Below are positions 37,963-47,155 of a stretch of DNA of 64,000 nucleotides, piece by piece. The position numbers were made by a program, and so were the translations under genes. Under the pieces are notes generated by a model. It searched no databases, had not been told where the DNA came from, and was given only the letters and a program-made list of their open reading frames with translations. Origin of the DNA: Pseudomonas entomophila L48 (lineage in GTDB: Bacteria > Pseudomonadota > Gammaproteobacteria > Pseudomonadales > Pseudomonadaceae); the NCBI RefSeq assembly GCF_000026105.1, contig NC_008027.1, forward strand, positions 616,501 through 680,500, in the 5' to 3' direction. The first letter of the stretch is position 1, and each line of letters starts with the position of its first letter.

Positions 37963-39627
37963 ATGCGCCTGATGCTGTTGACGATGCTGGCGTTGTCCTG
38001 GGGGGCCAGCGTTCGCGCCGAGCCCCTGCCCAGTTACCTCGATGGCAATGAAAGCGAAAGCCGCCTGCCCACGGCGAACTTGCCGGTAGAGGCCTACCGT
38101 CCGGGGGAGCCCTTCGTGCAGGTGGCGGCGCCTTACACCCTTCGCCAGCAATCCTTGGCGATGGACACCCGAGTGCAGGTGCGCAAGGTGCGTTTCGAGG
38201 GCGGTACCGTCTATGCGTTGAGCGAATTGCGCGATCACTACCAGCCCATCATCGGCCAGACGCTCAGCCTGGCCGAGCTGAGCGAACTCACCCAACGCCT
38301 CACTCGGCGTTATCAGCAGGATGGCTACCTGCTTTCCTACGCCTATCTACCCCCGCAGGACTTCAGTGACGGCCGGGTGCAGGTGGCGTTGGTGGAGGGT
38401 CATGTCCACGATTATCAGATTGAAGGTGATATCGGGCCAGCACGCGCCTACCTGGTCAGGTTGCTTGAGCGCCTCAAGGCCGAACGCCCGCTGACCCGGC
38501 AGACCCTGGACCGCTATGTCAGCCTGATGGGGCGTATCCCTGGCGTGACCTTGCAGGCCAGGGTCGAGGCACCTGTTGCCGACGATGGCGCCGCCCGGCT
38601 GGTCGTCCAGGTGTCGCGCAGGCCCTTTGCTGGCAACGTGATCGCGAACGATGGCAGCCGCGCTGATCCGCAGGCCTTGGTTAGTGTCGCCAGCAACGCC
38701 CAGACCCGCCGTGCCGAGCAGGTGCTCGCCACTGTGCTGGCACCTCCCGGCGACGACGAGGCGCATTACGCCCGCCTCGATTACAGCCAGTTCATCGATG
38801 ACCAAGGGTTGCAACTGCAACTCTCGGCTTCGCGTTACCGCAGCGAGCCACGTACCCGCGTGCGACTGGACGATGGCACCGACCTGCGTCAGCACCGTGA
38901 CAGTGACCGTTATGCGATCGGTCTCGGCCAGCCGTTGATCGCTGCGCCCGACGAGTGGCTGGAGGTGGTGGGGCGTTTCTACGTGGTCAAGGACCGGGTC
39001 GACTATCAGGGGGCGGCGCAGCAAGCGGATACCGCGACCGATGTTCGTGCGTTGTCCTTCGAAGGCGACTGGCGCAAGGTCGAGGCCGGGCGCCTGCGGA
39101 TGCTCAGTGCCGGGGTCTATCAGGGCATGGACTACCTCGGGGCGCGCAGCAATGCTGGCTACGATTTGGACTTCCTGCGCCTGCGGGCATCCGGGCTGCA
39201 GAGTGACGATTTCACCGATCACTGGCAGGGCGTGGCATCGGCCGCCATGTACTGGAGCGGCGACAGCCTGCCCGACAGCGAGCGGGTGCTGTTCGGTGGC
39301 CAGGGCTTCGGTCGCGGTTATCCCCAAGACCAGGCGAGTGGCGACAAGGGCTGGGGGCTGGCCTACGAGGTCAACTACAGCTTCAGGCGCGGCGGCGAGT
39401 GGTTGAAGGTGGTGCAGCCTTACGTCGTGGTCGATGCCGCCAGGACCTGGTTCAACGAGGTGGATGTACGCGAGGCGAAGTTGTCGTCCGCCGCGCTGGG
39501 GGTGCGCTTGGGGGATAGGCGTTACTTCAACGTCGCCGTGGAACTGGCCAAGCCGCTGGCGGACGTTGCCCTGGACAACCTCGACCGTCGGCCCAGGTTT
39601 ACGCTGAGCTTCAGTTGCCAGCTCTGA
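37963..39627 (+). CDS. ShlB/FhaC-type two-partner-secretion transporter (TpsB)
   Basis: 554 aa. Signal peptide (MRLMLLTMLALSWGASVRA), POTRA-type domains (VRKVRFEGGTVYALSELRDHY, then GHVHDYQIEGDIGPARAYL) and a 16-strand-like barrel. The conserved loop-6 motif is GFGRGYPQD (449-455; usual V/L-R-G-Y, Arg451). The C-terminus FTLSFSCQL ends in a hydrophobic residue rather than Phe. TpsB proteins export large β-helical TpsA proteins such as haemagglutinins or CdiA, but no TpsA gene lies on either side here, so the partner must be elsewhere or the gene has lost it. Confidence 0.85.
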   Translation: MRLMLLTMLALSWGASVRAEPLPSYLDGNESESRLPTANLPVEAYRPGEPFVQVAAPYTLRQQSLAMDTRVQVRKVRFEGGTVYALSELRDHYQPIIGQTLSLAELSELTQRLTRRYQQDGYLLSYAYLPPQDFSDGRVQVALVEGHVHDYQIEGDIGPARAYLVRLLERLKAERPLTRQTLDRYVSLMGRIPGVTLQARVEAPVADDGAARLVVQVSRRPFAGNVIANDGSRADPQALVSVASNAQTRRAEQVLATVLAPPGDDEAHYARLDYSQFIDDQGLQLQLSASRYRSEPRTRVRLDDGTDLRQHRDSDRYAIGLGQPLIAAPDEWLEVVGRFYVVKDRVDYQGAAQQADTATDVRALSFEGDWRKVEAGRLRMLSAGVYQGMDYLGARSNAGYDLDFLRLRASGLQSDDFTDHWQGVASAAMYWSGDSLPDSERVLFGGQGFGRGYPQDQASGDKGWGLAYEVNYSFRRGGEWLKVVQPYVVVDAARTWFNEVDVREAKLSSAALGVRLGDRRYFNVAVELAKPLADVALDNLDRRPRFTLSFSCQL

Positions 39628-39651
39628 GAGTGTGCCGACTGTACTGGCCCT

Positions 39652-39735
39652 TTCGCCGGCAAAGCCGGCTCCTACAGGTGCGGCGTTGGCCTTGAGGCTG
39701 GCGCCGTACCTGTAGGAGCCGGCCTTGCCGGCGAA
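39652..39735. repeat. REP inverted pair, ttcgccggcaaagccggctcc type
   Basis: Inverted ttcgccggcaaagccggctcctacag units around about 30 bp, between the convergent TpsB and receiver genes. This is the second REP family of the window (also 31727-31780, 48133-48316, 57353-57376 and 61910-61988). Confidence 0.9.
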
Positions 39736-39768
39736 TGCTTTGCAGGGTTCACGGGGCTTTGCGCTTTG

Positions 39769-40176
39769 CTAGTTCACGGCTTGCAACAGCGGCTTGGGAA
39801 ACAGGTTCTCCAGGGTTTCCAGCAAGCGTGCGTGATAGATGGGCTTGCGGAACAGATCGAGCACCTGCAGGCGCAACAGGTCGCTGACGTCGTCCATGTC
39901 GGCGTGCCCGGACATCACGATCACCGGCAGGTGCTGGCGGGCGGTGTGGTCGCGCAGGCGCTGGATCAGGCCGATGCCGCTTTCCTCCGGCATGCGCAGG
40001 TCGGTGATGACCAGCGCCACGTCCGGGTGCCGGGTCAACTGTTGCAGGGCTGCCCGCACGGAGCTGGCGGTGTGGCAGGCAAAGCCTTCGTTTTCCAGCA
40101 GCTCGGCCAGCTCCAGCAGGGCGTGCTCGTCGTCGTCCACCAAGAGAATCTGCTGACGCAATGCAGAGGTCGGCAT
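39769..40176 (-). CDS. Stand-alone response-regulator receiver (CheY-like)
   Basis: 135 aa, receiver domain only. Acidic pocket LLVDDDE (Asp14-16), phosphoacceptor Asp59 in ITDLRMP, Ser of VIVMSGH, and Lys in FRKPI. No output domain. It lies 41 nt after flp on the same strand, so it is probably in the flp transcript, and it may be a partner or phosphate sink for the PprA kinase. That link is inferred from position. Confidence 0.88.
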   Translation of the reverse strand: MPTSALRQQILLVDDDEHALLELAELLENEGFACHTASSVRAALQQLTRHPDVALVITDLRMPEESGIGLIQRLRDHTARQHLPVIVMSGHADMDDVSDLLRLQVLDLFRKPIYHARLLETLENLFPKPLLQAVN

Positions 40177-40217
40177 GCTCGGCTCCCGGGCTGTCGGTCA
40201 GACGTCCTGGCCTGCGA

Positions 40218-40400
40218 TCACTGGGTGATGGCGGTCTTGATGCTGGTCATGATGGCACTGACTTCGGTGCCGATGGGGGTGACGAAGCCCGCCAGTACCA
40301 CCGCGACCATGGCGGCGATCACCGCGTACTCGATACCGGAGGCGCCATCCTTGCGCTGGAGGAAGTGCTTGCAGTGAAGGAGGATCAGTTGCAGCAGCAT
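40218..40400 (-). CDS. flp: Flp-type major pilin
   Basis: 60 aa from the ATG at 40400, with AAGGAG 8 nt before; the ATG at 40421 has no ribosome site. The Flp signature is clear: a basic leader (CKHFLQRKDGASG) cut before the conserved Gly/Glu pair, then IEYAVIAAMVAVVLAGF, the hydrophobic pilin helix with Glu-Tyr. The FppA peptidase encoded at 49690 should process it. It is divergent from the tad operon; the 286 bases between flp and rcpC hold promoters that I cannot define precisely. Confidence 0.93.
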   Translation of the reverse strand: MLLQLILLHCKHFLQRKDGASGIEYAVIAAMVAVVLAGFVTPIGTEVSAIMTSIKTAITQ

Positions 40401-40686
40401 GGCATGTCTCCTTGCGCTCATGTGGCGCGGGTCGCGGGGCTTGAAAGTGACACCCCTTTGCCATCACAGGATCGTCAAGCCATGGCCGGCTGCAAATGTA
40501 ACAAGGCATTAATCCAAAAGTATTGGTCACAATCGGCGAGGCTAAGTTACTGTTTTGCCTGTGCGTCAATTTCATGGCTCGAAAAACGCTAACCAGTTAA
40601 TGGCGAATCGGCAGGGCTCGGCTACCGTGCAATAGCGAAATAGTTACTTTTTGCCAGCATCGATCACGGGCACAGGGAGGGCGGGA

Positions 40687-41637
40687 ATGAGCAGTCGCTT
40701 GACCATGATCCTGGCTGGCCTGTTTCTCCTCGCGGCGTTGCTGGCGGGCTACTGGGGGCTGCGCCTGAGCCGTCCGCCCGAGCCGCCGGCACCGCTGGTG
40801 CCTGCCGCCGACGCCTTGCCGGCGCCAACTCCCGTCGCCGTACCCGCGCAACCGCCTGAGCCGCCACGCTCACCCATCGTGGTGCTGCGCAAGGCAGTGC
40901 CGGCCAACGTGCCGCTGACCGAGGACGACGTGCTGGTCGAACGCTTGCAGGTCGTGCCTGCAGGCGCGTTCCAGCAGCTCGACCAAGTGCTCGGGCGCAG
41001 CAGTTCGCGGCCGTTGGCGGCCGGCAGTTGGCTCGATGATTCGAGCTTCCAGGCCGGTGGCCCGTTGGCGCGGATGATCCGCGCCAACGAACGTGCCGTC
41101 GCCGTGGCGGTGGACGATGTGATTGGCGCCGCCGGGCAGTTGCGGCCTGGGGATTTCGTCGATGTGCTGTTGTTCCTGCGCGAGGAGAACAACAACCCGC
41201 AGTCTTCGGCCCAGGTGGTGCTGCCGGCCCTGCGCGTGCTCAGTGTCGACCATCAGACGGGCCTGGCCAACGATGGCCGCCCGGCACAGACCGCCGAAGA
41301 ACAAAAGGCCCGCCGCGACCAGCAGGCCCTGAACAGCAACGCTACCCGCACCGTCGGGCTGGCCGTGCCCGAGGCCCTGGCCAGCCGGTTGATGCTGGCC
41401 GCCCAGGCCGGCACCTTGCGCCTGGCCGTGCGCAGCGCCGACGAGCAGTTGCTTGCGCGCTATTGGTCCGGCGAAGACGCCAGCCCGCAACTGGCCGCCG
41501 CCAACCGCGACCTCTACCGCTTCAGCCAGCTGTCCCAGGTGCCGCTGGCCAACCCGGCCGCCGCCGCGGGTGGCGCGCCAGGCATGCAGATCATTCGTGG
41601 CGCCCAGGCGGCCAACGACCTGAACAAGACCCCCTGA
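40687..41637 (+). CDS. rcpC: Pilus assembly protein RcpC/CpaB
   Basis: 316 aa. N-terminal membrane anchor (MILAGLFLLAALLAGYWGLRL), proline-rich linker, then a SAF domain (IVVLRKAVPANVPLTEDDVLVERLQV) and the conserved RanERAVAVAVDDVIGAAGQLRPGDFVDVLLFL region of the CpaB/RcpC family. It modulates the outer-membrane secretin of the Flp pilus. First gene of the plus-strand tad operon, 18 nt before rcpA. Confidence 0.92.
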   Translation: MSSRLTMILAGLFLLAALLAGYWGLRLSRPPEPPAPLVPAADALPAPTPVAVPAQPPEPPRSPIVVLRKAVPANVPLTEDDVLVERLQVVPAGAFQQLDQVLGRSSSRPLAAGSWLDDSSFQAGGPLARMIRANERAVAVAVDDVIGAAGQLRPGDFVDVLLFLREENNNPQSSAQVVLPALRVLSVDHQTGLANDGRPAQTAEEQKARRDQQALNSNATRTVGLAVPEALASRLMLAAQAGTLRLAVRSADEQLLARYWSGEDASPQLAAANRDLYRFSQLSQVPLANPAAAAGGAPGMQIIRGAQAANDLNKTP

Positions 41638-41655
41638 CCAGGCAAGGATGCAGCT

Positions 41656-42936
41656 ATGCGTAGTTCCGTGCAGGTTTCCAAATGGCTGTGCCTGGTGGTG
41701 CCACTGATGCTGCTGATGCCGCAGGCGCTGGCGACGGGCAAGGGTTGTGCGGCGTTCGACCAGATGCCCACGGTGATCGAGATGGACCAGGGCCTGCAGC
41801 AGGAGTTGCGCCTGCCCGTGGCCATCACCCGGGTGGCGGTGGGCGAGCCGAAGGTGGCCGATGTCCAGGCCAGCGGCGAACGCGCGGTGCTGCTGACCGG
41901 GGTGGGGCAGGGCAACACCAGCCTGATGCTGTGGACCGACTGCGCGCCGAAGCCGCACCGGGCCATGGTGTTCATCAAGGGCCGGGCCAGCGCCGACATG
42001 GCCGAGGTGGCGCTGCAGGCCACCGAGCAGGCGCCGCTGCCGACCCAGGTGCAGGCCGACATCCGCTTTGTCGAGGTGCGTCGGCTCAAGTACAAGGAGG
42101 CCGGTGCCAAGCTGTTCTTCAAGGGCTCCAACAACAGCCTATTCGGTTCGCCTGGCACCGTGCCCAACACCGTGGTCCGGCCTGGTTATGTGCCGGGCAT
42201 CCAGACCGGCACCAACCCGGTGACCTACGCCGACGTGCGCCCCGGCATCCCGCTCGACAACGATGTCTTCAACATCGTCTGGGGCGGCGGCAGCAGCCGC
42301 TTCCTGGCGATGATCAACGCCCTGGAGAACAGCGGCTTCGCCTACACCCTGGCACGCCCCAGCCTGACCGTGCTCAGCGGCCTGACCGCCAGCTTCCTGG
42401 CCGGCGGCGAGATCCCCATCCCGGTGCCCAGCAGCGGCAGCGACAACGTTTCGATCGAGTACAAGGAGTTCGGCGTGCGCCTGGCCCTGACCCCCACCGT
42501 GGTCAGCGGCAACCGCATCAACTTGAAGGTGGCGCCGGAGGTCAGCGAGCTGGACTACAACAATGCGGTGGTGATCGCCGGCACCCGGGTACCTGGCCTG
42601 AGCGTGCGCCGCACCGACACCAGCATCACCCTCGCCGATGGCGAGAGTTTCATCATCAGCGGCCTGATCACCAGCAACGTGCGTTCGGGCGTGGACAAGA
42701 TGCCCGGGCTGGGCAACCTGCCGATCATCGGCGCGTTCTTTCGCCAGACGGCGCTCAACCGTGAAGAGACCGAACTGCTGATGATCGTCACCCCACACCT
42801 GGTCCAGCCGCTGGCCGTCAATGCCAAGCTGCCGGAGCTGCCAGGCGAAGGGTTGCGCACCTACGACCCCAGCTGGGGCCACCTGTTCTTCATGGAAAAC
42901 GGCAGCTTCGATGGCCGTGGCGGGTTGTCGCGATGA
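41656..42936 (+). CDS. rcpA: Outer-membrane secretin RcpA/CpaC
   Basis: 426 aa. Signal peptide (LCLVVPLMLLMPQALA), then a pilus-associated N-terminal domain (QELRLPVAITRVAVGEPKVADV) and the secretin domain ending with LSVRRTDTSITLADGESFIISGLI and MPGLGNLPIIGAFFR, typical of type II secretin channels. It forms the Flp pilus outer-membrane pore. Stop and next start overlap by 4 nt. Confidence 0.95.
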   Translation: MRSSVQVSKWLCLVVPLMLLMPQALATGKGCAAFDQMPTVIEMDQGLQQELRLPVAITRVAVGEPKVADVQASGERAVLLTGVGQGNTSLMLWTDCAPKPHRAMVFIKGRASADMAEVALQATEQAPLPTQVQADIRFVEVRRLKYKEAGAKLFFKGSNNSLFGSPGTVPNTVVRPGYVPGIQTGTNPVTYADVRPGIPLDNDVFNIVWGGGSSRFLAMINALENSGFAYTLARPSLTVLSGLTASFLAGGEIPIPVPSSGSDNVSIEYKEFGVRLALTPTVVSGNRINLKVAPEVSELDYNNAVVIAGTRVPGLSVRRTDTSITLADGESFIISGLITSNVRSGVDKMPGLGNLPIIGAFFRQTALNREETELLMIVTPHLVQPLAVNAKLPELPGEGLRTYDPSWGHLFFMENGSFDGRGGLSR

Positions 42937-44123
42937 ACGAGAGCCTGAACCAGACCTACCTGGCGCTGACCCGCAACGAGGACGACCTGCACTGGCTGCA
43001 AGGCGCATTGGCGCCCCTGGGGCAGGTGATCGGCGCCAGCAACGGCAGTCTCGACGAGTTGCTGGCGCTGGTCGACATGACCTTCAGCAACCTGGTGTTC
43101 ATCGGCCTGGACCGCGAGCAACTGGTCAGCCAGTGCGCGTTGATCGAGGGCATGCTCGAGGCCAAGCCGATGCTGGCCATCGTCGCCCTGGGCGATGGCA
43201 TGGACAACCAGTTGGTGCTGCACGCCATGCGCGCCGGTGCCCGCGACTTCGTCGCCTACGGCTCGCGGGCCAGTGAGGTGGCCGGGTTGGTGCGACGCCT
43301 GGGCAAGCGCCTGCCTGCGGTGGCCAGCAACCCCAGCCTGGGCGGCCTGACCGTGCTCTACGGGGCTCAGCGCAGCGCCGATGGCGCGCTGCTGACCACC
43401 CACCTGGCGCGGGTGGTGCAGGACAGCGGCCAGCAGACCTTGCTGCTCGACCTCGGGCTGCCCCGCGCGGACAGCCTGGCGCTGTTGGGGCTGGAGGCGT
43501 CGTTTCACTTCGGCGATTCGCTGCGCCACCTGCGTCGGCTCGACGCGACCCTGATCGACAGTGCCTTCACCCGTGACAAGGGCGGGCTGCGCATCCTCGC
43601 CTACGCCGACAACGACGACGCCCTCGAGCAGACCAGCGCCGCCGAGCTGTACATGCTGCTCAGCGCCTTGCGCCAGCATTTCCAGCACATCGTGGTGAAC
43701 CTCACCGGGCAGGCCGACAGCGAAGCCTTGCGCACCATTGTCAGCCACTGCGACAAGCTGATTTTCTACACCGACCAGAACATCCTCGACTGCCGGCGCA
43801 ACCTGGAGGTGCTCGAGCAATGGCGCGACCGCGGCATCAAGCTGGAGCACGCCAGCCTGCTGGTCGACCGCTTTCTGCGGCATGTGGCGCCGGATGCGGA
43901 AACCCTGGCCAAGCGCTATGGGTTGCCGTTGCTCAAGGTCATGCCCTACAGCCCGGAGGTACGCCTAAACGCCAAGAACCAGGGGCTGAGCCTGTTCGAA
44001 CTGGCCCCGCGCGAGGCCTTGACCCAGGCCCTGCGTGGGCTTGGCGAACGCCTGGCGCAACGATCCGAGAGCCTGGCCGCGCCAGCTCATGTCTGGCTGC
44101 GGCGCCTGTGGGGTAACCGATGA
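42933..44123 (+). CDS. tadZ: TadZ/CpaE-like pilus localisation protein
   Basis: 396 aa. N-terminal receiver-like part without phosphorylation residues (FSNLVFIGLDREQLV), then a MinD/ParA-like domain. The Walker A position reads YGAQRSADGALLTTHLA: the usual GGxGxT/K run is missing and there is no Lys, so nucleotide binding may be weak or lost. LLLDLGLPRADSLALLG corresponds to the A'-type Asp segment, and LEHASLLVDRF to later strands. TadZ positions the Tad machine at the pole. It overlaps both neighbours by 4 nt. Confidence 0.88.
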   Translation: MNESLNQTYLALTRNEDDLHWLQGALAPLGQVIGASNGSLDELLALVDMTFSNLVFIGLDREQLVSQCALIEGMLEAKPMLAIVALGDGMDNQLVLHAMRAGARDFVAYGSRASEVAGLVRRLGKRLPAVASNPSLGGLTVLYGAQRSADGALLTTHLARVVQDSGQQTLLLDLGLPRADSLALLGLEASFHFGDSLRHLRRLDATLIDSAFTRDKGGLRILAYADNDDALEQTSAAELYMLLSALRQHFQHIVVNLTGQADSEALRTIVSHCDKLIFYTDQNILDCRRNLEVLEQWRDRGIKLEHASLLVDRFLRHVAPDAETLAKRYGLPLLKVMPYSPEVRLNAKNQGLSLFELAPREALTQALRGLGERLAQRSESLAAPAHVWLRRLWGNR

Positions 44124-45376
44124 GCAGCGAAGAACCCTTTGGCGGGCCGCGCCACGCGGCCAGCGACCCCCAGGTGCTCAAGCGTGCGCTTCATCGCCAC
44201 GTGATCGACGCCATCGAGGACAGCGGCCGCAACCTGCTGGAGGGGGCGCGCCCGGTGCTTTCGCAGTTCGTCCTCGAACAGGTCGGCGACTATGTCGCGC
44301 GCCTGCGCCTGGCCCTGTCGCGCTATGAAATGGAACGCCTGGGCGAAGAGATCGTCGACGAGCTGACCGGCTACGGCCCGTTGGAAGTGTTGCTGCGCGA
44401 CCCGAGCGTCACCGAGATCCTGGTCAACGGGCCGTACCGGGTGTTCGTCGAGCGCGCTGGCCTGTTGCAGCAGACCGACCTGCGCTTCATCGATGCCCAC
44501 CATGTGGAGCGGGTGATGCAGCGCATCCTTGCGCCGCTGGGCCGGCGCCTGGACGAGTCCTCGCCGATGGTCGACGCACGCATGCCCGACGGCAGCCGGG
44601 TCAATGCGATCATCCCGCCGGTGGCGCTGGACGGTCCGTGCCTGTCGATCCGCAAGTTCCGCCAGGACATGCTCAAGAGCGCCGACCTGCTGGCCACCCG
44701 GGCCATCGACCAGGCCATCTTCGACTTCCTCGAACGCGCCGTGGGTCGGCGCTGCAACATCCTCGTCAGCGGTGGCACCGGCACCGGCAAGACCACGATG
44801 CTCAACATCCTCAGCCAGATGATCGCGCCCCAGGAACGCCTGGTGACCATCGAGGACGTGGCCGAGCTGCAGATGCACCACCCCCATGTGGTGCGCTTGG
44901 AGACCCGCCCGCCGAACGCCGAGGGCCACGGCGAGATCAAGGCCAGCGAGCTGATCCGCAACGCTCTGCGCATGCGCCCCGACCGGATCGTGCTCGGCGA
45001 GATCCGCGGCGCCGAGGTGGTCGATGTGCTCACCGCGATGAACACCGGCCACGACGGCTCGATGAGCACCGTGCATGCCAACAGCGCGCAGGACGCCCTG
45101 CTGCGTCTTGAGACTCTGGTCGGCCTGACCGGCCGCCAGGTGGCCGAGAAGACCTTGCGGCAGATGATCTGCGCGGCGCTGGACGTGGTGATCCAGCTGA
45201 CCCGCCTGGCCGATGGCCGGCGTTGCGTGAGCGAGGTGCTGGAAGTGGTCGGGGTGCGTGACGATGTCTACGTCACCAGTACGCTGTTCCGCCTCGACCG
45301 GCGCAGTGGCGATGGCTTCCTGCGCGACGCGCCGCACCCCTCAGGGGCCAAGTTGCGCCATGAGGGAATACTGTAA
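44120..45376 (+). CDS. tadA: Tad pilus ATPase TadA/CpaF
   Basis: 418 aa secretion ATPase of the GspE/VirB11 type. Walker A GGTGTGKTTM (218-227), Asp box ERLVTIEDVAELQM, Walker B area MRPDRIVLGEIRGAEVVD, and His box HDGSMSTVHANS are intact. It powers Flp pilin polymerisation. The stop TGA overlaps the next start by 1 nt. Confidence 0.97.
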   Translation: MSSEEPFGGPRHAASDPQVLKRALHRHVIDAIEDSGRNLLEGARPVLSQFVLEQVGDYVARLRLALSRYEMERLGEEIVDELTGYGPLEVLLRDPSVTEILVNGPYRVFVERAGLLQQTDLRFIDAHHVERVMQRILAPLGRRLDESSPMVDARMPDGSRVNAIIPPVALDGPCLSIRKFRQDMLKSADLLATRAIDQAIFDFLERAVGRRCNILVSGGTGTGKTTMLNILSQMIAPQERLVTIEDVAELQMHHPHVVRLETRPPNAEGHGEIKASELIRNALRMRPDRIVLGEIRGAEVVDVLTAMNTGHDGSMSTVHANSAQDALLRLETLVGLTGRQVAEKTLRQMICAALDVVIQLTRLADGRRCVSEVLEVVGVRDDVYVTSTLFRLDRRSGDGFLRDAPHPSGAKLRHEGIL

Positions 45377-46254
45377 TGGGCCCGCTGCTGCTGGCCCTCT
45401 CGCCGCTGTGCCTGGGCATGGCGCTGCTGATGTTCCGCCTGGGCCTGCACAAGCGGGGCGAGGAGCGCATCCTCCTGCGCCTGGGGCGGGCCTACCGCGC
45501 AGTGCGCCTGGGCAATGCCCGGCGCGACTGGCTCGACCCGCTGCTGCAACGGGCGGGCCTGGCCCATGGCGAGGTTTCCCCACGCAACTGGCTGCTGGCC
45601 TGGTTGGGGCTGACGTTGCTGGCGGGGCTCGCCGCGGGCTGGGTGGCAGCGCTGATGGCACTGCTTGGCTTGCCCCTGCTGGGCTACTTCTACCTGAGCT
45701 GGCGTTGCCGGCGGCAACTGCGCCAGATCATCGAACAACTGCCGGGCCTGCTCGACTACAGCGTGCGTAGCCTCAAGGCCGGGCGCACCCTCAGCGACGC
45801 GGTGCTGGGTGGCGTCGAAGCCACCCGCGAGCCGCTGCGCTCGGCGATGCTGCGGGTGCGCCGCAACGTGCAGCTGGGCGTGCCGCTGGACGATGCGGTC
45901 AGCGAACTGGCCGAGCTCTACGGCCAGGACGAATTGCGCATGTTCGCCCTGGGCCTGCGTATCAACCAGCGCCATGGCGGTAATGCCAGCGAGCTGATGG
46001 AGAACCTGATCAAGCTGATCCGCGAGCACGAGCAGGGCGACCGTCAACTGCGGGCGATGACCGGCGAGACGCGCATCACGGCATGGATCCTCGGCGCCTT
46101 GCCCTTGGGCATGGTCGGCTACTTCCTGTTCGCCAACCCCGGTTACCTGATGGCCATGTGGCGCGACAGCCACGGGCAGATGATGCTGCTGTTCGCCTTT
46201 GCCCTGCAGGCCGTCGGTTGCCTGGTGCTGTGGCGCATGATGAGGAGTCTCTGA
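45376..46254 (+). CDS. tadB: Tad inner-membrane protein TadB
   Basis: 292 aa. A GspF/T2SF domain lies in the centre (RRQLRQIIEQLPGLLDYSVRSLKAGRTLSDAV), with membrane spans at the N-terminus, around 75-110 and at the C-terminus. Platform component paired with TadC for pilus assembly. It follows tadA directly. Confidence 0.95.
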   Translation: MGPLLLALSPLCLGMALLMFRLGLHKRGEERILLRLGRAYRAVRLGNARRDWLDPLLQRAGLAHGEVSPRNWLLAWLGLTLLAGLAAGWVAALMALLGLPLLGYFYLSWRCRRQLRQIIEQLPGLLDYSVRSLKAGRTLSDAVLGGVEATREPLRSAMLRVRRNVQLGVPLDDAVSELAELYGQDELRMFALGLRINQRHGGNASELMENLIKLIREHEQGDRQLRAMTGETRITAWILGALPLGMVGYFLFANPGYLMAMWRDSHGQMMLLFAFALQAVGCLVLWRMMRSL

Positions 46255-46256
46255 CC

Positions 46257-47144
46257 ATGGCCTTGATGCTCAGCGCGCTGTGCCTGTTTGCCGGTTTCGT
46301 GCTGCTGGCGCTGCAACTGGCCTGGCAGTGGCGGGCGCGGCAGCGGGTCGCGCGGCGCCTGCAAGGGCGCATGGCCCGTGACGAGCGGCTGGGGGACTGG
46401 TTGCAGTGGCTGGGCAGCAGCCCGCTAGGGCGGCGCCTGCAGCGGCTGGATGGCGAAACCCAGGCGCTGCTCGACCGCCTCGGCTGGCGGCGCAGCCGGC
46501 AGCGTGCACTGTTCGCGGCCGTGCAGCTGGGATTGCCGTTGCTGGCGATGATTGTGGTGTTGGTCATGGTGCATGGCTTGCCGGGGGAGCGGCGCGGGCA
46601 TTGGGTCGTGCTGGTGCTGTGCGCGCTGGGCGCCGGCTACCTGCTGCCCAAGCGCCTGCTGGCGGCAGCGGCGGCGCGGCGGCAGCGGCGGATCGCCCGG
46701 GAGGTGAGTGTGCTGATCCCGCTGTTGCGCATCCTTTTCGAAACCGGGTTGGCAGTGGAGCAGGCCCTGCGGGTACTGGCCCAGGAAGGGCGCAGCCTGG
46801 TACCGAACATCAGCGACGAGTTGCGCCTGGTGCTGCAGCGGGTCGACTCGGGCCTGGCTTTGGGCCCGGAGCTGGAGAAAAGCGCGCGCCTGCTGGCGGT
46901 GGATGAGCTGATCGACACCTGCGTGATCCTTCAGCAATTGCTGGTGCAGGGCAGTGGCTCGATGAAGTCGCTGCTGGCGCTCAAGGAACTGCTCGACGAC
47001 CGGCGCCTGACCGGACTACAGGAGCGGGTATCGAAGATGTCGGCGAAGATGTCGGCGGTGATGATGGTGTTCCTGTTCCCGGCCTTGCTGATTGTCCTGG
47101 CCGGGCCGGGTTTTTCCGCCTTGGCGCGGGCATTGGGGTCCTGA
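46257..47144 (+). CDS. tadC: Tad inner-membrane protein TadC
   Basis: 295 aa from the ATG at 46257, 2 nt after the tadB stop; the longer frame runs into tadB. T2SF domain near EVSVLIPLLRILFETGLAVEQALRVLAQEG, with spans around 5-20, 90-130 and a C-terminal MMVFLFPALLIVLAGPGF. Second platform protein, partner of TadB. Confidence 0.94.
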   Translation: MALMLSALCLFAGFVLLALQLAWQWRARQRVARRLQGRMARDERLGDWLQWLGSSPLGRRLQRLDGETQALLDRLGWRRSRQRALFAAVQLGLPLLAMIVVLVMVHGLPGERRGHWVVLVLCALGAGYLLPKRLLAAAAARRQRRIAREVSVLIPLLRILFETGLAVEQALRVLAQEGRSLVPNISDELRLVLQRVDSGLALGPELEKSARLLAVDELIDTCVILQQLLVQGSGSMKSLLALKELLDDRRLTGLQERVSKMSAKMSAVMMVFLFPALLIVLAGPGFSALARALGS

Positions 47145-47155
47145 GGGGGAAACGG

